Origin: Hemerocallis citrina
Taxonomy: Eukaryota > Streptophyta > Magnoliopsida > Asparagales > Asphodelaceae
Assembly (NCBI GenBank): GCA_017893485.1
Contig: CM030360.1
Location: forward strand, 18,771,971-18,835,970
Length of the DNA: 64,000 nucleotides
Direction: 5' to 3'
The notes under the pieces were generated by a model that saw only the letters and a program-made list of their open reading frames with translations, was not told where the DNA came from and ran no database searches. Each line of letters opens with the position of its first letter. The stretch's first letter is position 1. Positions 54,193 to 64,000 of this stretch are shown here, piece after piece. The translations under genes and the position numbers were made by a program.

Positions 54193-56983
54193 GGCTAAAA
54201 TTGAAAAAAAACCCCTAAACTATCCCATATCTGTAGAAAACCTCACTCACCTTTTTATTGTGCTGAAAACCACACTGAACTATTTGTGCAAAAAACCCCA
54301 CCTAGACACTGTTAGGGTTCAGTTAGTTTTTTGTCACGTGCTATGCACGTGACTTAGTAAATGTCCAAAATACCCCCAGAACACAATCTGATTATTTTCT
54401 CTTTTCTTTCTTCTTTATTCAAAACGATTATTTCTCTCCCAAATACAAACCCTAATCGCAAATCTAAAATCCACTAACTCCAAAATCAACCCAATCTTTC
54501 CGGAATCCTTCCTCATCATCGACGCTGCAATCTCGTCGAGGAGTCCATCTCGTCGAAGTCGGTGAGAGGTTACTGTCGGAGTCGTCGCTCTCCACCCAGC
54601 CGAGGACGTTGCTCTCCAACCAGTCAAAATCGTCGCTCCATACCCAGTGGAAGTCGAAGTCGAAGTCGAAGATCATCGAAGTCGCTCCCCATACATTCGT
54701 CGCTCTCCAATGGACTGGTTAGGTGGGAAATTGAAGTTGCTGATCGAGGGATGTATTTTTGGCTGTAGCTGCTGCTACTCATGTCAACTTTTCTTTCATT
54801 TTGTAGATCTTTGTTAAGACTATCTTCACCTCCATTTATGGATCTTTGTTGTTTTTTTTTATTTTTTTGATAATATATGGATCTTTGTTATTACCAGAGC
54901 TGTTTTTGAGATTTGTAGTTGGTATCAGTTCTTTGTGAGATACCTGTTATTTTAATCTAATGTTTTGTTTTGTAAACTTCCAGCAAAATCAAATCATTTG
55001 GACTCCAGCAATGTTTTGTAAACTTCCAGCAATGTTTTGTTTTAAACCTGGTATCAATTCTTTGTGAGATTTGTAATTTATTTTATGTTTTTTTTACACT
55101 GCTGGAGCTCTTTTAGAGCTCTATTCAAACCATCAGTTGCTGTAAGAAGCTTCATTTGGTGTGAGACCCCGTATTTCTAGAGAGTATATATATATATACT
55201 AGTATGGTATATATAGTATATATATATATATAGTAGTATACAAGAATGAGAAGTAGAAAGAAAGTATGGAAGTGAGTGATGACGTGGAGGAGAAGGAAAG
55301 AAAGAAAAAGTGGGGTAGGTATTAAATGTGGCCTATGGATGATCTTATGGGATTTGATGGTGTGATGGGCCTATGAGATTTCCTATGGGGCCATGGAATT
55401 AAATGAAAGAATGAAGGAATGAAAGATGGAAGTGTGTGGGTGTGGTGTTGACCGGGTTGACCCTTGGGGAAAATGTCCCATACCGGTCATAAAATAGGAG
55501 GAAATGAGAGATATATTAGGAAGCCCATGATAAAGGGGCACCAATCGTCCGGATACCCTTTTGAGGCAGCCTGTGGTGGGCGTGGTTAGAATTTAGTTAA
55601 TTATGTGCGTACGAGCTGAGTGCGGGGTGTTACAGTTGGTATTAGAGCCCACTTTCGACATCGAATGTAGGACTTGTATATAGGAAGTGAGTGATATGTG
55701 TATGAGATGCGTAAGACCCTGTGTGGGCAGTGATTAGAAGACAACTCTACATTCGACTAGAAAGGCGATTCTGTGCTAGATTGCACGTGATATGTGTATG
55801 AGATGCGTAAGACCCTGTGTGGGCAGCGATTAGAAGACAACTCTACATTCGACTAGAAAGGCGATTCTGTGCTTGATTGCACGTACCGTATTCAGCGAGT
55901 ACTCTGAATTCTTCAGAGGGGGTAAATGTGAGACCCCGTATTTCTAGAGAGTATATATATATACTAGTATGGTATATATAGTATATATATATATAGTAGT
56001 ATATAAGAATGAAAAGTAGAAAGAAAGTATGGAAGTGAGTGATGACGTGGAGGAGAAGGAAAGAAAGAAAAAGTGGGGTAGGTATTAAATGTGGCCTAGT
56101 GGAGGAGAAGGAAAGAAAGAAAAAGTGGGGTAGGTATTAAATGTGGCCTATGGATGATCCTATGGGATTTGATGGTGTGATGGGCCTATGAGATTTCCTA
56201 TCGGGCCATGGAATTAAATGAAAGAATGAAGGAATGAAAGATGGAAGTGTGTGGTGTAGGTTGACCGGATTTGACTTGGGGGAAACATACTCCCATATCG
56301 GCTAGGATTAAGGAAAATAAGAGGAATATATTAGGAAAGCCTATGATAAAGGTTACTCAACGTCCAAACACCCTTTTGAGGCAGCCTGTGGTGGGCGTGA
56401 CTAAAATTTAGTTAATTGTGTGCGTACGAGTTAAGTGCGGGGCGTTACATTTGGACTCCTTGGTTGTAATGCAGATTGCTATTCAAACCATCAGTTGCTA
56501 TTCAAAATATGTATCAGTTGCTGTAAGAAGCTTCATTTGCATATCAAACCCTCAGTAATGCAGATTCGGACTCCTTGGTTCTTCTGTTGAATATGTATAT
56601 ATCCAACCAAAATCTGAACATTCGGAATCCTTGGGAGTTGGACGATGCAGATCTGAAGAAAAGAGGAATGTAAATATCCAACCAAAATCTGAACATTCGG
56701 AATCCTTGGGAGTTGGACGATGCAGATCTGAAGAAAAGAGGAAGATTGGGTTCTGAAGAAAATAGAAAGAAAAAGAAGAAGGGAAGAAGGCACGTTCTGG
56801 GGGTATTTTGGACATTTACTAAGTCACGTGCATAGCACGTGACAAAAAACTAACTGAACCCTAACAGTGTGAAGGTGGGGTTTTTTGCACAAATAGTTCA
56901 GTGTGGTTTTCAGCACAATAAAAAGGTGAGTGAGGTTTTCTGCAGATGTAGGATAGTTTAGTGGGGTTTTTTCAATTTTAGCC
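54193..56983. mobile_element. Non-autonomous MULE (C), hosting a TRIM-like element
   Basis: Perfect 9-bp TSD tttattata (54184-54192 and 56984-56992). The ~190-bp terminal inverted repeats start GGCTAAAATTGAAAAAA and run to about 54385 / 56792, including the block GTCACGTGCTATGCACGTGAC. No transposase is present. Without the nested 1290-bp element and its duplication it was about 1.5 kb. The left interior (54420-54770) has a CGTCGAAGTCGAAG-type repetitive open region that might be captured gene sequence. The right interior has a ~63-base tandem duplication (about 56610-56745). Confidence 0.9.
55160..56449 (+). mobile_element. TRIM-like small LTR element inside MULE C
   Basis: A 1290-bp element with terminal direct repeats 55160-55634 (475 bp) and 55927-56449 (523 bp), starting TGTGAGACCCCGTATTTC and ending GGGGYGTTACA, flanked by TSD tttgg (55155-55159 and 56450-56454). 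The PBS TTGGTATTAGAGCCC follows the left LTR, and a purine tract (CAGAGGGGGTAAA) precedes the right one. The 292-bp interior has no coding capacity and carries a ~97-base direct duplication. The right LTR has a ~52-base internal duplication around 56046-56150. Confidence 0.9.
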
Positions 56984-56992
56984 TTTATTATA

Positions 56993-57176
56993 TTATAGAT
57001 AGATGGATAGATAGATAATAATTTACACGTGTGATGCACATTTAATATATTTTTAAAAAATTAAAGTAAAAAATCTGACATAGTGAGGACTCGAACCTGA
57101 AACCTCTTTCATATTAGTTATGCACGTGCAATGCACGCGTTGGTAGATTTACAAATGACACTAAGGTAATGTTCTT
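56993..57176. other. Flank with sequence paralogous to 54000-54180
   Basis: Diverged copy of the sequence before MULE C (TTTACACG-YGATGCA, then GTAGATTTACAAATGACACT). No gene is supported. It provides the left flank of the foldback element at 57177. Confidence 0.4.
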
Positions 57177-58101
57177 TTTCTCCTCTTATAAGAGATTTAC
57201 CTCTTGTAAGAGGTGGTCTACCTCTTATAAGAGTTTTTTTAGCGTTCTTTTTTTACCTCTTATAAGACATTTTCTCCAAAATCTCTTATAAGCCTAAAAG
57301 ACTTCTAGTAGCCTTTCAAATTCTTATAAGACTTCTATCACTTAAAAAGTCTATATTACCCCAAAGTTTATATTATAATTGTTACTAATTAAACTAGTTT
57401 ATATATCAGTCTATAGTAGCCCGGAATATGCTATCCTAGAAAAAGTGTAATCATATACGTAGTTGACTGTAATATGTTATCCTAGAAAAAGTGTGGGAAT
57501 TCATTCTTCAAAATCTCGAACAATTATGTTAGGGATGCTGTCGAAACTCTGATTTATTTAAAGAGATATATATATATATTTACGTCCAGTAAGTACATTA
57601 CTTGAGTTGTGGCTAGTTGATTTGTCCTGTTATGATGCCACCATGTTCAAATCCTGCTGCCGACCAGGGTTTTTTTTTTTTTTTTTTTTTACAGCCAAGA
57701 GAGAATTTATATTAGCCCATTGACCTTAATTTTTTTTAATCCAACTTCTTTGAAACAAATTATTTATATTTATACATACTAATTTTCATACTAATTAAAA
57801 GTCTATAGTAGCCCGGAATTATAATTGATGATTTACACTGATTTGTGAATTTAACTTGTCATTAAACTAGATTATATATTAGTAATTTGAACTTATTTTT
57901 TCTTGTCTTTCATCTCACTATTTTTATACTTTGGGGTAATATAGGCTCTTGTAAGAGGTGAAAAAAGAACAGAATTCTCTTATAAGAGGTTCTTATAAGA
58001 GGTTATTTTTATATACAAAAAACACCTCAAAAAGAGGCTCTTACAAGAGCCTCTTACTGTAAATCTCTTATAACCTCTTATAAGAGGCAAAAAAAAAGAA
58101 C
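57177..58101. mobile_element. Foldback/MITE-like DNA element with CTTATAAGAG repeats
   Basis: The left end GTAATGTTCTTTTT and right end (inverted) GTACTGTTCTTTTTT match. Inside both ends lie multiple palindromes CCTCTTATAAGAGG, plus CTCTTACAAGAG variants. No coding capacity is seen. The paralogous sequence at 54145-54172 reads without interruption across the insertion point (ACACTAAG followed by GTCTTCTCCC), so an empty-site copy is present in this window. Flanking CTAAG/ATAAG suggests a short, imperfect target duplication. Confidence 0.65.
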
Positions 58102-58210
58102 AGTACATAAGATCTTCTCCCATTACAATATTGAGATTATAAATACAAGTTGATTTCAACAAAAGATAACTGTGCATAGCAAAGGCTAATTGCTAATAAC
58201 AATAGGACTA

Positions 58211-60051
58211 AAACTATCTCTCCTGAGTTTCTCTCTCTAGATTTTCTAGAGAGAGAAGCTCCCCCAAATAACCCCAAAAACAAAACCCTAGATCTAGAGG
58301 AAGTTTGGAGGAGGTGGCGGTCGGATTAACGCTGCCCCCTCCCCGTTCGTCGTTTCCCACCGTTCGTCGACCCTCACCCACCTCCACCTCCTCGTCATCT
58401 TCCGCTCCCCGTACCCCCGACCTCCATTTGAAGCCAGATCCACCGTTCATCCAACCTCCACCTCCTTCCGAAGCCAAAGCGTGCCGTCTTCTGCTCCCCA
58501 TAACCCCGATCCCCCCAGATCTGATCGTGACGTCGCCTTCCCCTACCGAGCACGGCAATGAAGACGACGACCACCAATCTGTGATCGTCTCCCCCAGTGC
58601 TCCATCAATGCCGATCTGTGTTCGCTGGATCTGTTGAGCGCGACGATGACCCCCGATCTGTGATCGCCAGATCTATTCCCGTTCCGTCCGCCGTGGCGAC
58701 GACCCCAATTTTTGGAGTGGAGGTGTGATTTTTGGGGTTGGGATTTAGGTTTGGTTGGCTTTGCTAGTTGTTTGCCTGGTTGTTCTTCGCGCTTGCCACC
58801 ATGTCCACACTCTTGGGGCCAATCACGGCAATCTGCAGCTATGATTTGGTTTTTCCGAAGGTTGGTAGTGCGTGTGAAGAAGTCGGGTGTGCTGGGATGT
58901 GCCGTAGTACGAGACGGCAGGGCTTTTTATTTGTCGACGCCGCCGCCCCGGTGCTCCCCCACCGCCGAGCTACCCTCCCTTATCGATTGATGTGTCGACG
59001 CCTTTGTTGTGGGTAGTGTGGAGGGTCTCGTTTGTTGTTTTGCACGATTGTGGAGCTTGGGCCCGAAGATGGGGTCCCTCCAGGATGTGCGTTCACTTGT
59101 CTCAACTTTCGGGGTACTTGTCTCAATTGTCGCGGAGTGACTATGTCGTGCCAGAGCATCCTCCAGCGCCTGTTGTTGCAAACGTCATGGATCTGAGGCT
59201 CAAGTGTGTGAGGGCGGTGGTTCAGTATGGGACCCATTGGGGGTGATGGGGTGTGGGGTTTGGGTATGGTTGGTCTGGAGTGTCCTACGATGTCGCCGGT
59301 GAAGTCTTCACAGCGCCTACTATCAGGCTATTAAGCTTCCTTCAGCTTAGGTCACTGGCTCGTAACAGCGTCGCCTCTTCCCTCGGAGTGGAAGTATGAG
59401 TCGAGATAAGTTTGTGTGGTAAGAAATCGCCGGATAAAGCTTGAGCGTGAGAGAGGTGAAGGTATCCTCTCCACGGCTCTCTCCTGGAGCGTGGTGTTTG
59501 GTGAAGTGAGCGAGATAGTTGTTTGGTGAGAAATCGCCTAAGAAAGCGCTATCGTGTGAGAGATGAAGGTATCCTCTTCACGACTATCTCTTTGGTAGCG
59601 GTTGTGGGAGCTACTGGCACGTTTGTAGGATGAGTGGTGGAGATGGGGGGGAGGGTGCGATCGCTGTGCATGTGCCTTGGGGCCAGTTTTTGATCTGCGG
59701 GGCTTGGGCCCATAGATGGGGTCCCCCCAGCAAGGTTAAGGCAGAGATCGGCGGGTGATAAAATCCTGCCAGACTTGTCTCAGGTGGGTGTGCATGTGCC
59801 ATAGAGGCACTGTACGAAGCTAGATTGACGTACTTACAATTTTGCTAGACCGAGCTTGTTTGTCGGCCCACCCTCCAGGGTTGTTGGAGGGATTTATTTT
59901 TTGTACGCGTCATGTTGCTTCATGTATGTTTTATTTTCTGTCTGTAGTTTGTTCTTGGACCCAGTACTCTGGGTTTGTTTCATTAAGCTCTTATTAATGA
60001 AACAGTGTGGCCAGATTCCACCTTTTCCCTAAAAAAATAATAATAATAACT
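58211..60051 (+). mobile_element. LINE-like non-autonomous retroposon
   Basis: About 1.84 kb. It is bounded by a likely target duplication ataggacta (58202-58210 and 60052-60060) and ends in an A-rich tail (CCCTAAAAAAATAATAATAA). It begins with a CTCTCTCTAG/CTAGAGAGAG hairpin (58229-58259) and a GC-rich zone with an open frame of 110 codons (58305-58637) that is proline/serine-rich and unrecognised. It then has repeated blocks, for example GAAGGTATCCTCT twice near 59460 and 59565. No reverse transcriptase is present, so mobility would need an autonomous partner. Confidence 0.6.
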
Positions 60052-60074
60052 ATAGGACTATACTCGGTTCTTTG

Positions 60075-60945
60075 GAATTTTTTGCCGTAATAGGCGACTT
60101 TTGTAAAATATTTGTGATTATGGGCCAGTTTCGGAATTATTAGTGCTGGTGGGCTACTTTGTGCCACGTCAACAGCGACCACTATTCTCATTAATAACAT
60201 TTCATTTTTAAAGTTACTAATGCGAATAGCGGCCTATGTTTAAAATATTTGGAATTTTTTGTTTGTTATCGCTATTTCCACTAGCAACCTTAGTATATAT
60301 GAGGTCGCTAATAAGATTAGTGACCTCAAATAAATGTATTGAGTCAAAGAGATTTCCATAGAGCTTTTGCTCTCTTGGGAAAAAAATTTTAAAACTAAAG
60401 AATAGCGACCTCAGTATAGTTCGGTCGTTATTCGCAATAGCGACCTTAGTAAGGAAACTCAATCTTCTTGTTCTTTGTAAAATTTACAAAATAGTCATAC
60501 AACTAAGGCCTCTATTCGGAATAACGACCTTAGTACAATAAAGGTCTCTATTCCGAATAGCGACCTTTGTACAACTCAGTTCGCTATTCCGAATAGCGAC
60601 CTCAATCTCAAAAATAAATTGATTGTTATTTTTTAGGGAGCAAAAGCTCTTTAGATTTTGCTAAGTGTTAAATACAGTTCATTAAAGGTCGCTAATCTCA
60701 TCAGCAACTTTATATATTTACTTTGGTCACTAATAGGAATAGCGACAACAAACAAAAAATTCAAATATTTTAAAACAGAGACCAATATTCCCATTAGTGA
60801 CTTTAAAAATGAATAGGTCGCTAATGAGAATAGCGGTCGCTCCTAACATGGCACAAAGTAGTCCACGAGTGCTAATAGTTTCAAAACTGGGCCATAATCA
60901 CAAATATTTTCAAAAAATGGCTTATTCGGGCAAAAAAATCCTGTC
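60075..60945. mobile_element. Long-TIR foldback element with AGCGACCT repeats
   Basis: The two ends are inverted copies over about 250-270 bp. The outer tips are GGAATTTTTTGCC at the left and its complement at the right. They are followed by shared blocks TTTGTGATTATGGGCC, TACTTTGTGCCA, and ATTCTCATTA next to GCGAC. The centre (60395-60600) repeats TCCGAATAGCGACCTT-type words. The tip resembles that of MULEs A and B (GAATTTTTTCCC), suggesting a small MULE-type derivative. No convincing 9-bp duplication was found and there is no coding capacity. Confidence 0.6.
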
Positions 60946-61617
60946 TTATACGATAGTATTAGTATGATGTCCGAAGCCAACTACTCTTATATGATGTGCA
61001 AAGCCAATAGACGTGCTTTTTTTTTGGTTTTCTCAAACTATATATCGGGAGCTATTTTAACATCATTAAATACCATTTACTTACTAAATAATGATGAACA
61101 GATTCCCTATGTTGCTAGCTTGAAAATGGTAAAATCAATAGTCACAAAAACCATGAGCGAATAAAATCAGTCTAAAATGCAGCGATAAGGTTGAATCTAG
61201 TAAAAGTGAACGCATAAGACACAGTTGCGCATCACAAACAATCATTCAGAATTAGGCTATCCTGAAACCTGAAAGATGAGGGCATGAATACAACTGCTTC
61301 AGCATCAAGTGATATTAATTATGATCAGCAGATACTTCAAGAAAGGAAAAGTAAGGGAATACGAAATCAATTGTGCAAATAAGTTGCCACCTTGAAAATA
61401 AATTTAGTCTTTCAAGTACCACCACAATTCATATTCCTATGGACAATTATTAACATTTTAACAATTGATGCAGTAACGGCCTAACGGGTATCAGAAACTC
61501 AAGGAACCTTGGGAAATCCAGAGATACACAAGAAACATAAATGAAGAAGATTTATCGGCATTGTAATAATAATATACACAAACACAAGAATGCTTTTAAT
61601 CACGATACTGACAATAA
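60946..61617 (-). other. 3' untranslated/intergenic region of DUF1421 gene
   Basis: AT-rich sequence between the foldback element and the DUF1421 stop codon. It presumably holds the 3' UTR on the minus strand. No other coding signal is supported; the 66-codon plus-strand frame at 60964 is not convincing. Confidence 0.45.
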
Positions 61618-62610
61618 TCAACGACTAAACCAACCCTTCTGTGGCTGGATCATCTCCCTTCCATTCATAAGCTTATCAAGAACAACATTCAGATCGACTG
61701 ACTGCCCGTTCTCTGTTAGCTTCCTCACGGTTGCTCTCACCTGATCTCGTGAGAACCCCATCGTTGCAACCTTATCCACCACATCATCAATAGGCACCCG
61801 GGCCCCGCTGGGCGCACTAGAGCTCGACCCAGTCGGAACTGCCTGGGGCAAAATTTTAGCTGTAGGAAGCCGAGCATAGCTACTGCTGCTATTACTCCCC
61901 CCTCCACCTGGAGAGGAAGGGGCTTTGGCAAAGGGTGAGGGTTTCATTTCTGAGCTGGTGTAGTGCGAAGGGGATCCGCTGTAAGGATACCCGTCAGGAA
62001 AACTCGCTAACTGACCTGAGCTTGATCCGTAATATTGAGGAGGCTGAGCCAAAGGTGGTCGGCGGGTATTTGAAGGGTAGGTCTGAGATGGTGGCGGTTG
62101 CATATATGGGACTGATTCTTCCACATGGTGCGGTAATGGAGGTTGTGGTGGAGGCATTGGCTGAGAGTACTGCAATAATTGGTAGTGCGGAGGTTGAGGA
62201 GGTAGTTGGGTTTGGGATGGGGGCTGGGATTGAGGTTGTGGAAGGAAGTAAGATGGATCCCGTGGGAGGGATGGCAGAGAAGGGAGTTGGGTTTGAGGTA
62301 ATTGGGAAGGGAACTGAGTAGGTGGGTTTTGATGTAGTGGTGGAGCAGGTGGCAGACCATTGGTGGTCGGAGGTGGTGGTGGTTGCTGTGGTTGTCCTAC
62401 TGAGGCCACTGGAGGTGGAAGAGGCTGATAGGGAGAAGGATGTTGCTGAAGCTGGAACTGGGAATCTGGTTGTTGAGTAGTTGATGAGGGCTCAGATGGT
62501 GGGTTTCGGTGATGGTCAAGCTTGAAAGAAGACTGCTGAAGCTTTGCAAGTTGCAGTTGAGCCTCTACTACATCCTGTTTGTCCCGAAGAACTTGAATGC
62601 CAGTTTGTAC
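61618..62610 (-). CDS. DUF1421 protein, last exon (5' part outside window)
   Basis: The terminal exon of a minus-strand gene. The splice acceptor (CATTCAG|GTACAAACTGG) puts the exon start at 62610, and the TGA stop is at 61618-61620. The order is: a predicted coiled-coil end (VQTGIQVLRDKQDVVEAQ), a long low-complexity region very rich in Pro/Gln/Ser, and then the conserved C-terminal DUF1421 UBA-like domain with VPIDDVVDKVATMGFSRDQV and SVDLNVVLDKLMN, ending QKGWFSR. DUF1421 proteins are plant-specific, with disordered PQ-rich middles; the biochemical role is unclear. The N-terminal exons lie beyond 64000 or were not found in 62611-64000. The frame is intact. Confidence 0.9.
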   Translation of the reverse strand, partial: VQTGIQVLRDKQDVVEAQLQLAKLQQSSFKLDHHRNPPSEPSSTTQQPDSQFQLQQHPSPYQPLPPPVASVGQPQQPPPPPTTNGLPPAPPLHQNPPTQFPSQLPQTQLPSLPSLPRDPSYFLPQPQSQPPSQTQLPPQPPHYQLLQYSQPMPPPQPPLPHHVEESVPYMQPPPSQTYPSNTRRPPLAQPPQYYGSSSGQLASFPDGYPYSGSPSHYTSSEMKPSPFAKAPSSPGGGGSNSSSSYARLPTAKILPQAVPTGSSSSAPSGARVPIDDVVDKVATMGFSRDQVRATVRKLTENGQSVDLNVVLDKLMNGREMIQPQKGWFSR

Positions 62611-62967
62611 CTGAATGAGATTGAGATGCATACAAAAAAGACATGGTTAACTTCAAGCCTTACAGAAAAAGTAAACATGGAGAGAGGAGATTAGAATAGC
62701 AATTGATATAACTGAGAGAGAGAAAATGACGGCGTAAACTTAAGGAACAATAATAAATAACTTATAGTTGTGTCCGAGATTCAATATAGAAAAGAAATGA
62801 CTGATCCATCGAAATAAAGAGAAAGGATCAATTTTTTTCTCATTGAAAGGTTGATTATTGATTTGATTGTTAAAAATAGATAGTCACCAGTTACTAATAA
62901 TCTGTATAACATGACTAATAAAATGTCCTTGTGAAACCATATGAATATGTATGTTATACACCTTGTT

Positions 62968-63041
62968 GGGAGTATAGTTCAATCGGTCAGCGCAGCGCCC
63001 TATCAAGGCAGAATTTGCTGGTTCGAGCCCCGTCAGTCCCG
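62968..63041 (+). pseudogene. trnD: Plastid-type tRNA-Asp (GUC) pseudogene, organelle-derived
   Basis: A 74-base sequence matching plastid-type tRNA-Asp in structure. The acceptor start GGGAGTATAG, D-loop TTCAATCGGTCAG, T-arm GGTTCGAGCCCC and end GTCAGTCCCG are all recognisable. The anticodon loop reads CTATCAA (ATC at the anticodon instead of GTC), and two of five anticodon-stem pairs are broken, so it is not functional. Plant mitochondria also carry plastid-derived trnD, so the direct source could be either organelle. Organelle-like sequence may continue to about 63135. Confidence 0.75.
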
Positions 63042-63140
63042 AACTAGGATCCAATGAATTTCTCCATTCGTTTCTCCATTTTTTTGCGAAAGGAGAGACT
63101 GGGAGTGAAATCCCGGTGCAGGAGAGGATCTATATTTTTC

Positions 63141-63170
63141 TTGTTTGTTTGTTTGTTTGTTTGTTTGTTT
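63141..63170 (+). repeat. TTTG microsatellite
   Basis: Seven or so GTTT units in a row, in the DUF1421 intron next to the organelle-like insertion. Confidence 0.9.
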
Positions 63171-64000
63171 TTTGCATGTGTCATCAGAGAAATACAGGAA
63201 TTTCCATTTCTTCAACTAGTATTGATTGATAAGGGAGAGACATATGTAGATTGGTACTATGGTAATATTGCTTTATTAATACTATATTCAGTTCCGTATT
63301 TTAAGATTTAAAGAAAGACAATGATAATTTGATCAATCGAAAATAAATTATGAACAGATAAATCACATGACAGATCAAAGATATAATCCTCTTTAAAACA
63401 ATAACAGTCCCATTTTTTTAATTATTGATACTAAGAAGAAATGATATAAGGGGGAAAGTATCTACAACCTTGAATTATAGTTTGAATTGGCCTAATGAAG
63501 AAGAATGCAGATGGAAATAAATTGACATTTATTTCATTCATTCATTTAGGTTACAAAGCAACAGCACCAGTACGCTACAAGTAACACTGATATTGCTAGT
63601 AATGTTCAAGACAATATTTAGGAATTTAATTCTGGAAACCTTAAGCAACTATCCACTTGTAGAATTTTGAAATTTTAGATGGTCCTCCTGTCTAAGATAG
63701 GAACCCTATTCAACTTATTCCTTCTAAATACAATCTTGGATTTATTTAATAATAGTACCAGATATAAACCTCCATATAGAACAACTAGTAATGGCATATG
63801 ATTTGTAATATAAACTTTAAGAGATTTTACAAATCCGTTATTCATTATATGTGAACCTTCATTAGTTCAGGCAATATGCTTTCATGTGAGAACTTCCAAA
63901 GTTACACAAATATTATACATGCAAGCATTTTTTGTTTCATTCACCGTCAGGCATGATAAGAATTATTGGTATCATCAATTGCATGTGAGCCACAGTGGCA

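Larger units (their letters stand above)
62611..64000 (-). other. Intron of the DUF1421 gene (continues past window)
   Basis: At least 1.39 kb without a recognised upstream exon, so this intron is long. It is AT-rich with a TTTG microsatellite at 63141-63170 and an organelle-derived tRNA-like insertion at 62968-63041. An undetected short exon cannot be excluded. Confidence 0.55.

Noticed and set aside
58305..58637. Proline-rich gene of 110 codons
   Set aside because: It lies wholly inside the LINE-like insertion, has no domain, and the opposite strand is equally open because of high GC content.
61935..62321. 128-codon plus-strand ORF
   Set aside because: Antisense shadow of the proline/glutamine-rich DUF1421 exon.
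62968..63041. Functional nuclear tRNA gene
   Set aside because: Two broken anticodon-stem pairs and an altered anticodon in a plastid-type sequence argue for a pseudogene.

Overview
This window is nuclear DNA from a flowering plant, probably a eudicot. The evidence is spliced genes with GT-AG introns, plant-only families (plant mobile domain, DUF1421), plant Ty1/copia and Ty3/gypsy elements, Mutator-like elements (MULEs) with 9-bp target duplications, and a degenerate plastid-type tRNA-Asp inside an intron. The species cannot be named from the sequence. Most of the window is nested transposable elements. Only two ordinary host genes are clear: an eight-exon polygalacturonase (49046-52185, +) and the 3' end of a DUF1421 gene (61618-62610, -).

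Layout: 1-4308 holds two LTR-like sequences on the minus strand. 4792-10139 is a decayed Ty3/gypsy Tat-type element with gag and protease only, followed by tandem-repeat arrays. 10140-22540 is a second, oppositely oriented gypsy element (RT, protease, gag, 5' LTR). Its gag was split by a young copia element (12535-21431; 1503-bp LTRs; TSD aggtg). 22541-22955, 30707-30827 and 38233-38780 are host DNA, possibly exons of one unrecognised minus-strand gene, separated by two composite MULEs (A 22965-30697, B 30837-38223). Each MULE carries a transposase gene and a convergent plant-mobile-domain gene. 38781-42042 is intergenic with a segmental duplication. 42043-48346 is an old copia element (TSD ctttt) that itself contains a 792-bp terminal-repeat miniature (TRIM, 43727-44518, TSD ccagt). 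52186-61000 is a dense mosaic: a hairpin-headed GC-rich block, a non-autonomous MULE (54193-56983, TSD tttattata) containing a second TRIM-like element (55160-56449, TSD tttgg), a CTTATAAGAG foldback element, a LINE-like insertion (58211-60051) and a long-TIR foldback (60075-60945).

The most unusual structure is the MULE pair A/B. They share almost the same outer terminal tips, the same convergent two-gene plan and closely related proteins. Each, however, carries its own family-specific palindromic repeat (half-sites CTCGCTTTTT in A, CTCGGTCTTT in B), amplified at three places: both subterminal regions and the gap between the two converging genes. This looks like matched transposase-site divergence, or RNA/chromatin-active hairpin arrays. 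Both copies are now broken by small indels and nonsense changes, so neither is autonomous. All divergence figures were counted by eye and are approximate.
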